Assembly: GCA_027001345.1 (NCBI GenBank)
Contig: JALTMS010000741.1
Span: 1 to 8,745 of the forward strand
Source: Acidobacteriota bacterium
GTDB taxonomy: Bacteria > Acidobacteriota > Polarisedimenticolia > J045
Direction of reading: 5' to 3'
Length of the DNA: 8,745 nt
Program-made: the position numbers and the translations under genes
Part shown: positions 1-5,609 of the stretch, one piece after another
Layout of the letters: every line of letters starts with the position of its first letter
Position numbering within the stretch: the first letter of the stretch is position 1
Notes under the pieces: model-generated
Seen by the model: only the letters and a program-made list of their open reading frames with translations
The model's database searches: none
Told to the model about the DNA's origin: nothing

Positions 1-458
1 TGATCCTGCTCATCGTAGACATGGCGGTCCATGGGCTCGTCATCGTCGTTGGGCTCGATGAAGGGATAGATCTCCTCCGCCGTCATGCCCTCGAAGCCCA
101 TGTCCACCAGCGCCCCCGGCGGGGCCTGCAGGCCGTCGGCCACCAGCAGGGCATTGACCGCCAGGTCCGAGGCCAGGTCCCAGCGCTTGCGGTCGCGGTG
201 GCCACGGCGGGCGAAGTGCGACAAAGCGCTATGCAGGGCCTCGTGGGCGAGCACGAACTGCAGGTGCGGGCCGCTGAGAGCGTCGATGAATTCCGGGTTG
301 TAGTAGAACTTGCGCGCGTCGGTGGCGGTGGTAGGGCACCAGCGGGGGTCGGCCGCCTGCAGGGGCAGGCGCAGCACCAGGGCGCCGAGGAAGGGGCGGT
401 CGAGGATCAGCCTGGTGCGGGCGGCGCTGAGTTTGGTTTCTATTGGGTCGGTGGTCAT
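1..458 (-). CDS. DUF2201-type putative metallopeptidase, N-terminal part (runs off left edge)
   Basis: Read on the minus strand from an ATG at 456-458, this frame is open for 152 codons to the window edge, so the C-terminus is missing. The product starts MTTDPIETKLSAARTRLILD and carries FVLAHEALHSALSHFARRGH around residues 68-87. This contains an HExxH zinc-protease motif (HEALH, residues 72-76), followed by a RKRWDLASDLAVNALL segment. That arrangement is what I know from the N-terminal domain of the DUF2201/VWA-like metallopeptidase family, whose members usually sit beside a MoxR-type AAA ATPase and end in a VWA-like domain. Neither the partner nor the C-terminal domain can be seen here. No strong ribosome binding site precedes the ATG; only a purine-rich stretch is present. 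The gene faces away from the quorum-sensing region and is probably unrelated to it. Family assignment is fairly sure; the substrate is unknown. Confidence 0.82.
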   Translation of the reverse strand, partial: MTTDPIETKLSAARTRLILDRPFLGALVLRLPLQAADPRWCPTTATDARKFYYNPEFIDALSGPHLQFVLAHEALHSALSHFARRGHRDRKRWDLASDLAVNALLVADGLQAPPGALVDMGFEGMTAEEIYPFIEPNDDDEPMDRHVYDEQD

Positions 459-588
459 AAAGGGTTTTTTCGGGAAAGTGGCTCTGGCCTCTGTTTTGTT
501 TGGATTGGTGGTTTGAGTTGGGATTTGAGGTGGCTACACAGCCTGAGGTATCAGTGGCCATTTCGCATCCGGGTGGACGGCTGTGTGT

Positions 589-618
589 TACTTTCTTTTG
601 TGCGGCCAAAAGAAAGTA
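589..618. repeat. 12-bp perfect hairpin, intergenic palindrome
   Basis: TACTTTCTTTTG (589-600) and CAAAAGAAAGTA (607-618) are exact reverse complements around the 6-nt loop TGCGGC. I recall very similar palindromes with a CGGCC-type centre between genes of many gammaproteobacteria. It lies in the gene-free stretch 459-728 behind the start of the minus-strand metallopeptidase gene. It has no T-tract after the stem on either strand, so a simple Rho-independent terminator is not shown. The rest of 459-588 holds no coding signal that I can see. Confidence 0.75.
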
Positions 619-673
619 GGTTCCTCTCGCGAATCGGTGCACGGAGAAACGGTTGAATAGTTGAAAAGCATGA

Positions 674-726
674 GTCTCATCAGGTACTTAGGAGTTGCGA
701 AACTAACTGAGTATCTGAGAGGAGAC
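674..726 (+). promoter_or_regulatory. Stem-loop in the ISL3 transposase leader that covers its Shine-Dalgarno sequence
   Basis: Three stacked helices can be drawn by hand. They are 674-678 with 722-726 (5 bp), 680-691 with 707-718 (12 bp including two G-U pairs), and 693-696 with 701-704 capped by a GCGA tetraloop. The likely ribosome binding site AGGAGA (720-725), 3 nt before the ATG at 729, falls partly in the basal helix and would be occluded in the folded RNA. Transposase leaders in other IS families (IS10, IS50) are known to use such folds to block translation from read-through transcripts. For this ISL3 copy it is an inference. Confidence 0.5.
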
Positions 727-728
727 CC

Positions 729-1174
729 ATGCTTGTTGAAAGTCTGATCAAAGAGACGGTGGAATTGCAAGGATTTCGTGTGGTGACGGTGCAGAAAACG
801 GGACATGGACTGGAGGCAGAATTGGCCCCGACCGGCGTTACGCGCCCCGCTGCGGTACCTGCGGGGAGCCTGCCCAGTACCGTGATACCCGCGCCACCCG
901 CCGCTTCCGGCATGTGCCGCTGTGGGGAATCAACGTGCACTTGGTCTATACGCCACGCCGGGTGGTTTGCGAACACTGTGGCGGAGTCCATGTCGAGGCG
1001 ATGCCCTGGGTGACGGGCAAGCGGCGATTCACTCGTGCTCTGATGGTCACGCTGGCGAGCTGGGCGCGGATTCTGACATGGAGCCGGTTGGTTTCGCAGT
1101 GTACTAAATCCGAGTGGAGGTGCTCCACGCTCTCTCGCATTTCACTGCCGTGGGCGTGCCAAGCAATGCCCTGA
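729..1174 (+). pseudogene. ISL3-family transposase remnant, frameshifted and truncated
   Basis: The gene starts at ATG 729 (MLVESLIKETVELQGFRV) and reads to about residue 33. The homologous reading then continues one base out of register from about 830 (DRRYAPRCGTCGEPAQYRDT, then RRFRHVPLWGINVHLVYTPR and AMPWVTGKRRFTRALMVTLA). This is the N-terminal zinc-ribbon region of ISL3 transposases: CGTC is the first Cys pair and CEHC the second, followed by the conserved AMPWVTGKRR block. The switch falls near a CCCC run at 826-829 and fits loss of one base. Recognisable similarity ends near 1083; the open frame stops at 1172-1174. A weak echo of ISL3 sequence may persist in a third frame to about 1170 (VEVLHALSHFTAVGV), which would mean a second frameshift. 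Full ISL3 transposases are roughly 400 residues, so the DDE catalytic core is absent and the copy is dead. No terminal inverted repeats could be assigned. Confidence 0.8.
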
Positions 1175-1232
1175 CCGGTTGACCCCGAGAACCCGGTTAA
1201 TCCCGCCCAGTTCCTCTTGCCGTGCGGACCAG

Positions 1233-1269
1233 TAGGGAACCTCTGAACAACTTGTTCAGAGGCTCCCTA
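1233..1269. repeat. 37-nt imperfect palindrome at the 3' end of luxR
   Basis: TAGGGAACCTCTGAACAA (1233-1250) pairs with TTGTTCAGAGGCTCCCTA (1252-1269) around a single C, giving 18 possible pairs with one mismatch (A1239/C1263). The minus-strand luxR stop codon (1267-1269) lies inside the right arm. The arm ends (TAGGGAA-C-CTCTGA) resemble those of the palindrome at 2002-2060, and both elements begin and end with TA. This suggests remnants of a transposon or MITE that duplicates TA. No T-tract follows on either strand. Confidence 0.7.
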
Positions 1270-1977
1270 GAGCATCCCCAGCACCGCGGCCTTCACCGCC
1301 GCGGCCAGTTTGTTGACGGTGCCGAGTTTCTCAACCGCGTTGTTGATGTGAAAGTTGACCGTGCGCTCGGAGATGCCGAGGATGGTGGAGACCTCGCCGG
1401 AGGTCTTTCCGTCGGCGGTCCAGCGCAGTACCGTAAGCTCCCGGTCGGTGAGGTGGATTTCCGTTTCGGGCCGCAGCCGGGGGCCCAGGCAGCGCGACAT
1501 GCCGACGTGGGCGATCTGCGTGAGCCAGCTCATCTTCGCGGCCTTGTCGAGCAACTCGGTGTCGGTGAGCGGTTCGTCGGAGCGGGCCAGGGTCAACAGC
1601 CCGCCGATACCCTGGGCGTCGTGGCTCGATTGCGCCCAGCCGAAGTGCAGGCCGAAGGAGCGAGCGCCCTCCCACAGCTCGCGGGCCGAGGTGAAGATTT
1701 CGTCGGTCCATAGCAGCGGCAGCGAGGAGCGCATGCCGTGATTCACCGTGGGGTCGATGGCCAGGTACCCCTTCTCCTGGTAGCGGGCCTGCCAGTCAAG
1801 GGGATAGTTGTTGAGCATGATGATCCGCGGCCGGGAGATGGGCACGGGTGCGCGCAGACCGTAGGCGCAGTAGTCGAAGCCGAGGTCGCGGGCGATCGAA
1901 GTGAGTTTGTCGAACAGCTCTTGTTTGTCGTCGATGGTCAGCAGTGAGTGCAGCTGATCTTCCTGCCAGCCGTCCAT
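1267..1977 (-). CDS. luxR: LuxR-family acyl-homoserine-lactone-responsive transcriptional regulator
   Basis: This 236-residue protein has the normal length for LuxR/LasR/TraR regulators. It has an N-terminal autoinducer-binding domain (about residues 18-160) and a C-terminal LuxR-type helix-turn-helix (about 176-236). The ligand-pocket residues invariant in the family are all present: Y58, W62, Y66, D75, P76 and W90, matching TraR W57, Y61, D70, P71 and W85 with a constant offset of five. The DNA-binding domain reads LTDRELTVLRWTADGKTSGE and then ISERTVNFHINN, with the conserved E180, L184 and G190. The start at 1977 is preferred over the in-frame ATG at 2001 because AAGGAGG (1984-1990) lies 6 nt upstream. 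The gene is divergent from rsaM and luxI. It most likely activates the lux-box promoters at about 2070 and 2667 when bound to the LuxI product. The call is sure; which acyl chain it senses is unknown. Confidence 0.95.
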   Translation of the reverse strand: MDGWQEDQLHSLLTIDDKQELFDKLTSIARDLGFDYCAYGLRAPVPISRPRIIMLNNYPLDWQARYQEKGYLAIDPTVNHGMRSSLPLLWTDEIFTSARELWEGARSFGLHFGWAQSSHDAQGIGGLLTLARSDEPLTDTELLDKAAKMSWLTQIAHVGMSRCLGPRLRPETEIHLTDRELTVLRWTADGKTSGEVSTILGISERTVNFHINNAVEKLGTVNKLAAAVKAAVLGML

Positions 1978-1983
1978 TGGTCT

Positions 1984-1990
1984 CCTCCTT
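1984..1990 (-). promoter_or_regulatory. Strong ribosome binding site that sets the luxR start
   Basis: On the minus strand AAGGAGGAGACCA directly precedes ATG 1977. The AAGGAGG core ends 6 nt before the start codon. It lies downstream of the ATG at 2001, so translation from that upstream ATG is unlikely to be the main product. Confidence 0.8.
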
Positions 1991-2001
1991 GTCGGCACCA
2001 T

Positions 2002-2060
2002 TAGGGAAGCGCAGATTTAATCATACGCGACCCCCGTATGATTAAATCTGCGCTTCCTTA
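2002..2060. repeat. 59-nt inverted repeat (26-bp stem) between luxR and rsaM, with TATGAT in each arm
   Basis: The arms 2002-2027 and 2035-2060 pair over 26 positions with a single G-T at 2004/2058, around a 7-nt loop. The ends (TAGGGAAGCGCAGATTTAA and its partner) resemble those of the palindrome at 1233-1269. Each arm contains TATGAT, one base from the sigma-70 -10 consensus, reading outward from the centre: 2025-2020 on the minus strand toward luxR and 2037-2042 on the plus strand toward rsaM. No good -35 hexamer stands at 16-18 bp from either. The element occupies about a third of the 172-bp divergent intergenic region. It is probably a MITE-like insertion or IS relic that may supply promoter parts. 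Confidence 0.75.
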
Positions 2061-2069
2061 GTGCCGCGA

Positions 2070-2089
2070 CCCTGACAAATCTAACACTA
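2070..2089 (+). promoter_or_regulatory. Degenerate lux-box-like element upstream of rsaM
   Basis: CCCTGACAAATCTAACACTA matches the better lux box at 2667-2686 in 15 of 20 positions, sharing CCTGACAA, TCTA and a following CA. The right half-site is imperfect (CAC in place of CAG). If bound as at classic LuxR promoters, centred near -42.5, transcription would start near 2122, about 28 nt before the rsaM ATG, with TAACGT (2111-2116) as a weak -10 candidate. Its location between divergent luxR and rsaM would let it act on both. Confidence 0.45.
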
Positions 2090-2149
2090 CCCCGGATCGC
2101 TCCCCTTGGGTAACGTAAAAAATACGTAGACAACGCGGGAATATCGAGA

Positions 2150-2536
2150 ATGTTAACCGTATCAGACGATGGCTACATCAGACTATCCCTGGCCGACGCC
2201 CGCAGCACTCCGCTCGTGCACCTGCTGTCCGGGCTGGATGAGGAGCCGCGGGAGTGCGCGGCGCGCGATGTCAAGACTTGTGAAATCTCCGGCTATACCG
2301 AGTGGGTCAGTCTTACCACGCCGACGATCTCCCTCGGCTGGGATTGGCGGCTGGAGGTGGCCGGCGAGCGGCCACGCTATGTGCGGGAGGGGCCGCCCCG
2401 CGGGAACCTGATGCTGCTGGACGCGGAGGCCCGTGACCTGGGGGCGGCGGCGAGCGACACCGTGCTCGGCGCGATGATCGACGCCATGGCGTGGCAGGAG
2501 GCGACCGAGAAGGCGATCAAGACCCGTTACGTCTAA
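2150..2536 (+). CDS. rsaM: RsaM-like quorum-sensing modulator (DUF4902 family)
   Basis: This 128-residue protein starts MLTVSDDGYIRLSLADARST and contains ISGYTEWVSLTTPTISLGWD (residues 46-65), followed by WRLEV. The GYTEW and SLGWDW blocks and the DGYIRL start are what I recognise from the RsaM/DUF4902 family. RsaM is known from Pseudomonas fuscovaginae and Burkholderia, where it lies between or beside luxI and luxR genes and lowers or balances acyl-homoserine-lactone production. Its fold has been described as novel, and how it acts is not settled. Gene order here (luxR divergent, rsaM, then luxI) matches that tradition. The start ATG has only a weak ribosome binding site (GGGA about 9 nt upstream). 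A 214-bp gap with its own lux box separates it from luxI, so the two may be transcribed separately. No membrane segment or signal peptide is seen. Confidence 0.82.
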   Translation: MLTVSDDGYIRLSLADARSTPLVHLLSGLDEEPRECAARDVKTCEISGYTEWVSLTTPTISLGWDWRLEVAGERPRYVREGPPRGNLMLLDAEARDLGAAASDTVLGAMIDAMAWQEATEKAIKTRYV

Positions 2537-2646
2537 TTGAATTGAACCGACATCGAGCTTTTTCGGCAGCGCGTCACGCCGCGGAGCGCGGTCACTCGAC
2601 GAAGAGGCCGCACCGGCGTTTAGTTGTGCTACCTCCGTCATTATCA

Positions 2647-2665
2647 GCCGGGAGGAGTTCCCGGC
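2647..2665 (+). other. Small GC hairpin abutting the luxI lux box
   Basis: GCCGGGA (2647-2653) and TCCCGGC (2659-2665) form a perfect 7-bp stem with a 5-nt loop, ending one base before the lux box. No T-tract follows, so it is not a standard terminator. It could slow read-through from rsaM into the luxI promoter or simply be chance in GC-rich DNA. Confidence 0.4.
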
Positions 2666-2666
2666 A

Positions 2667-2686
2667 ACCTGACAACTCTACCAGTT
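2667..2686 (+). promoter_or_regulatory. lux box and LuxR-dependent promoter of luxI
   Basis: ACCTGACAACTCTACCAGTT fits the lux/las/cep-box pattern NNCT-N12-AGNN, including CTG-N10-CAG. From memory it resembles the Burkholderia cep box, which also ends in TACCAGTT. With the usual centre at -42.5, transcription would begin near 2719. TGCAAT at 2708-2713 is then a suitably placed, weak -10 hexamer, and the luxI ATG at 2751 follows a leader of about 32 nt. This geometry is that of a LuxR-activated class II promoter with a poor -35. It probably drives luxI and the biosynthetic genes behind it. Confidence 0.7.
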
Positions 2687-2750
2687 ACGCAAAAACACGA
2701 TCTGCCCTGCAATAGCCCCGTCTTTATCGAACGTGAAAGAGGGGTTGACC

Positions 2751-3317
2751 ATGGAGATGGTTTCAGGGACTCCGGCGCTGCTGCCGCGAGGTGTTTATTC
2801 AGAGGTTTCCCGTTATCGCCACCAGGTGTTCGTCGAGCGTCTCGGCTGGGACTTGCGGGTGGATAACGGAGAGGAAAGAGATCAGTTCGACCGGCCCGAT
2901 ACCGTTTATGTCATCGCGCGAGATGACCATGGACGGGTGATCGGTTGCGCCAGGCTCCTGCCCACCACCCAATCCTATTTGCTCGGGGAGGTATTTCCCG
3001 GGCTGCTCAACGGGGAACCGCCGCCCCGCTCGCCGGAGGTGTGGGAGCTCTCCCGCTTCGCCGCCGCCGATCTCAACCACGCTCCCACCTCCCCGGCGGG
3101 GCAGTTCTCCTCCCCCATCGCCGTCGACCTGCTGAGAGAGTCCATTGCCTGCGCCGCGGCCCGTGGCGCGAAGCGTCTAATCACCGTCTCGCCCATCGGG
3201 GTGGAGCGGCTGTTGCGCCGTGCCGGATTCAACGCGCGCCGCGCAGGGCCACCCATGGTGGCCGAGGGGCATCCGGTGGTGGCCTGTTTGATCGAGACGG
3301 GGATCGAGACGGTTTGA
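2751..3317 (+). CDS. luxI: Acyl-homoserine-lactone synthase, LuxI family
   Basis: LuxI enzymes use S-adenosylmethionine and an acyl-ACP (or acyl-CoA) to make N-acyl-homoserine lactone, releasing methylthioadenosine. This 188-residue protein has all the family's hallmark residues: R23, F27 and W33 in YRHQVFVERLGW; D44 and D47; R68 in IGCARLLPT; F82; and E99 and R102 in WELSRFA. They keep a nearly constant two-residue offset from LuxI numbering. A C-terminal TVSPIGVERLLRRAGF block forms part of the acyl-chain pocket. The start at ATG 2751 is preferred over the in-frame GTG at 2733 because AGAGGGG (2738-2744) is placed for it. Its stop codon overlaps the Shine-Dalgarno sequence of the next gene. 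The acyl chain cannot be told from sequence. Confidence 0.95.
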   Translation: MEMVSGTPALLPRGVYSEVSRYRHQVFVERLGWDLRVDNGEERDQFDRPDTVYVIARDDHGRVIGCARLLPTTQSYLLGEVFPGLLNGEPPPRSPEVWELSRFAAADLNHAPTSPAGQFSSPIAVDLLRESIACAAARGAKRLITVSPIGVERLLRRAGFNARRAGPPMVAEGHPVVACLIETGIETV

Positions 3318-3328
3318 AGGAGACGCAG

Positions 3329-4432
3329 ATGAACGCAATGGCGGAAACGAACGAGATGGAAAAATGGATCCTCTACAGCACCTGCGACGAGGATTCCAAC
3401 TCCGAGCTGGAGGCCCTCTCGCTGAGTGAAGAGGACGAGGTGTTGAGTGTCACCGGCAGCGGTTGTCGATCCCTGAGCTTGCTGGTGGAGAACCCCAAGC
3501 GGCTCACCTCCGTGGACTACTCGCCGGGGCAGAGCCACCTGCTGGAGCTGAAGCTGGCGGCGATCCGGGCGCTCAACTACGACAAGGGGTTGGCCTTCTT
3601 CGGTGTCGACGACTGTTCGGACCGCTGGACCATCTTCAACGAACTGAAAAAGGATCTGACGCCGCGGGCCGCCGCCTATTTCGAGCGGCACCGCAAGGCG
3701 ATCGAGTCGGGGGTGCTGTTCGCGGGGCGTCACGAGCAGTTCTACGTCCGCTTCGCCGCGCCGATGTTGCGTTTGTTGTATGGGCGCGCCTTCAAGCGGA
3801 TCTTCGCCGCCGACTCCCTGGAGGAGCAGCGCAGGATTTATGCCTCGTCGGTCAACGGGTTCCTGTGGCGCGCCCTGGTTCGTTACGGTTTCTCCGATCT
3901 CACCATCAAGCTGATCCTGAACGACGACAAGTACAAGATCACCAACGACGTGGGGCCGGCCGGCGAATACATCCTCGAACGTCTCGATCACACCTTCAAT
4001 TTCCACTTGGCGAAGGACAACCACTGGCTGAGCCTGATGATCAACGGTCGTTACCTCGATCGATCGGCGCTGCCCCATTTTCTGCTGGAGGAGAACTACG
4101 AGGCGATCCGGCGCTCCACCACCGACGTGCGGGTGGTGACCGCCAACATGCTGGATTACATCGCGAGCCTGCCCGATGGCTCCATCGACAAGTTCTCGCT
4201 TTCCGACATCACCAGCTGCATCACCCGCGAGGAGTTCTACCGCCTGATGAGCGAGGTGGCGCGGACAAGCCGAGAGAACGCGAAGCTCTGTTATCGCAAT
4301 TTCCTTGCCCGCTATCGCGTGCCGAACACCATGAAGCCCCGCATGTTACGCAATGGGGAGATGAGCGACCGCCTGACTCGCGACGATATCTCCTTCGTCT
4401 ACACACTCGAAGTGGCCTCGGTGGTCGCCTAA
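3329..4432 (+). CDS. DUF3419 / BtaA-like SAM 3-amino-3-carboxypropyl transferase
   Basis: This is a 367-residue protein with a SAM-binding signature VLSVTGSGCRSLSLLVENPK (residues 38-57) and then TSVDYSPGQSHLLELKLAAI, in which D63 takes the acidic ribose-binding position. The GSGC, VDxxPxQ and LLELKLAAIR run is the hallmark of DUF3419. The best-studied member is BtaA, which moves the 3-amino-3-carboxypropyl group of SAM onto diacylglycerol in betaine-lipid synthesis and releases methylthioadenosine. No BtaB-type N-methyltransferase is present in the window and the neighbours are acyl-activating and condensing enzymes, so membrane betaine lipid is an unlikely product. An acceptor made by this cluster is more plausible. 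The start at 3329 has AAGGAG (3317-3322) 6 nt upstream, overlapping the luxI stop. The frame is open further upstream inside luxI, but that part is a shadow. Family is confident; substrate is inference. Confidence 0.85.
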   Translation: MNAMAETNEMEKWILYSTCDEDSNSELEALSLSEEDEVLSVTGSGCRSLSLLVENPKRLTSVDYSPGQSHLLELKLAAIRALNYDKGLAFFGVDDCSDRWTIFNELKKDLTPRAAAYFERHRKAIESGVLFAGRHEQFYVRFAAPMLRLLYGRAFKRIFAADSLEEQRRIYASSVNGFLWRALVRYGFSDLTIKLILNDDKYKITNDVGPAGEYILERLDHTFNFHLAKDNHWLSLMINGRYLDRSALPHFLLEENYEAIRRSTTDVRVVTANMLDYIASLPDGSIDKFSLSDITSCITREEFYRLMSEVARTSRENAKLCYRNFLARYRVPNTMKPRMLRNGEMSDRLTRDDISFVYTLEVASVVA

Positions 4433-4454
4433 TTACGAAAACAGGAAGAATGGA

Positions 4455-5573
4455 ATGAACTATTTGAAAAAAGAGAGGGAGACGCTTGAGGCGCTGATGC
4501 CGGGCTTCGACGAGCGCCTTGCGGAGATACCGCTGGCGGATCTGGAGTCGAAGGGGAATCCGGGTATCGAGCTGTTTCGGGAGTTCGGTGGCCCCGGCCT
4601 GCTGGTGTCGGAGGAATACGGCGGCAAGAACGCCAATCAGCTGCAGATGGTGAGGGTGCAGCGCGCCCTGGCCAGTCGCTCCCCGTCGCTGGCCCTGGCG
4701 ACCAACATGCATAGCTGCACAGTGGCGGCGGTGCCTCCCTGCGAGGCCACCTCGGAGCTGTTGAAGAGCATCGCCGAAAACGGTCTGTTTCTGGCCTCGG
4801 GGTTCGCCGACGGTCAGCCGCAAAAGAGCATTCTGCGCCCCTCCATGGAGGTGGAGCGGGGCGACGGGGGGTGGTTCCTGAGCGGGCGGAAGAAGCCGGT
4901 CAGCCTCTCGGAGTCCATGGATTTTCTCACCGCCAGCGTGCTGCTGCCGCCCCAAGGGCGCAAGGACGGGGGGCAGGAGCTGGCGCTGGTGACCATCCCC
5001 GCCGATGCGCCGGGGATCACGGTGATCGAGTACGGCAACGACCAGATTCTGCGCGGCGCGGAGAACAACGAGGTGGTGCTCGACCGAGTCTTCGTCGGTG
5101 ACGAATACATCTCCTACTTCGGCGGTCCCGATCAGTTGAACGATGCATTGTCGACCGCCTTCCTGTGGTTCGAGTGTTTCGTCTCCGCCTCTTACCTGGG
5201 CGGGGCCAGTGCACTGGTGGAACGCGTGTTGAAACTAAAGCGCGGCAACGAGACCGAGCGCATGGGGCTGGTCACGATGACGGAGTCGACCATGATGGCC
5301 ATCGAGGGGGTCGCCACCTCAATGATGCGCGGCAACGGTGAGGAGGTGGACGTGGCGCGCGCGCTCTATGTTCGCTACGGCACCCAGCAGGCGATCGAGA
5401 AGATCACCCAGCACGCCGCCGAACTGCTGGGCGGGGTGAACTATCTGGAGTCCAACGAGGTGACCAGCATGTTGTCGGCGTGTCGGGCGTTGGCCTTCCA
5501 CCCGCCATCCAGGTTCAGCATCACCCCGGCCTTGGACGCCTTCATACTCGGTGATCCGCTGATCATTCCGTAG
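4455..5573 (+). CDS. Acyl-CoA dehydrogenase-like flavoprotein (probably acyl-ACP), with atypical C-terminal active-site segment
   Basis: This 372-residue protein has normal length for the acyl-CoA dehydrogenase family. The N-terminal helical domain contains FREFGGPGLLVSEEYGGKNA (about residues 41-60) and the beta domain contains RGAENNEVVLDRVFV. The C-terminal helical bundle contains SASYLGGASALVERVLKLKR and LGGVNYLES. Such enzymes oxidise an acyl thioester to the alpha,beta-unsaturated form using FAD. In an ungapped alignment from the GG motif, the RDA-YEGT segment of MCAD corresponds to ACRALAFHPPSR. This puts Pro350 where MCAD has its catalytic Glu376. Glu240, close to the isovaleryl-CoA dehydrogenase base position, may substitute. 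The gene follows the DUF3419 gene by 22 bp, with AGGAAG (4443-4448) as ribosome binding site, and precedes a fatty acyl-AMP ligase-carrier fusion. The carrier-bound acyl chain is therefore the likely substrate (inference). Confidence 0.85.
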   Translation: MNYLKKERETLEALMPGFDERLAEIPLADLESKGNPGIELFREFGGPGLLVSEEYGGKNANQLQMVRVQRALASRSPSLALATNMHSCTVAAVPPCEATSELLKSIAENGLFLASGFADGQPQKSILRPSMEVERGDGGWFLSGRKKPVSLSESMDFLTASVLLPPQGRKDGGQELALVTIPADAPGITVIEYGNDQILRGAENNEVVLDRVFVGDEYISYFGGPDQLNDALSTAFLWFECFVSASYLGGASALVERVLKLKRGNETERMGLVTMTESTMMAIEGVATSMMRGNGEEVDVARALYVRYGTQQAIEKITQHAAELLGGVNYLESNEVTSMLSACRALAFHPPSRFSITPALDAFILGDPLIIP

Positions 5574-5609
5574 CGAAAAGACGAATAGAAAGAACAGGGA
5601 GAGCAGGTG

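Noticed and set aside
819..840. Programmed -1 ribosomal frameshift in the ISL3 transposase
   Set aside because: No X XXY YYZ slippery heptamer is seen, ISL3 is not known to me for frameshifting, and the gene is truncated downstream anyway.
1114..1128. GTGGAG-GTG-CTCCAC small palindrome
   Set aside because: Only 6 bp with a 3-nt loop, inside the ISL3 remnant; easily chance.
1233..1269. Rho-independent terminator of luxR
   Set aside because: The stem is strong, but no T-tract follows it in the luxR direction and it overlaps the stop codon; better explained as a mobile-element palindrome.
1222..1713. 163-codon plus-strand frame opposite luxR
   Set aside because: It is antisense to a complete LuxR protein with all family residues; the composition is that of a shadow.
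2183..2641. 152-codon minus-strand frame over rsaM
   Set aside because: The plus-strand frame has the RsaM motifs; the minus-strand translation matches nothing that I recognise.
2733..2750. GTG start for luxI giving six more residues
   Set aside because: The ribosome binding site AGAGGGG lies inside this extension and is spaced for ATG 2751; residue numbering also fits LuxI better from 2751.
2975..4078. 367-codon open frame on the minus strand
   Set aside because: It is antisense to luxI and the DUF3419 gene; no recognisable domain and no ribosome binding site.
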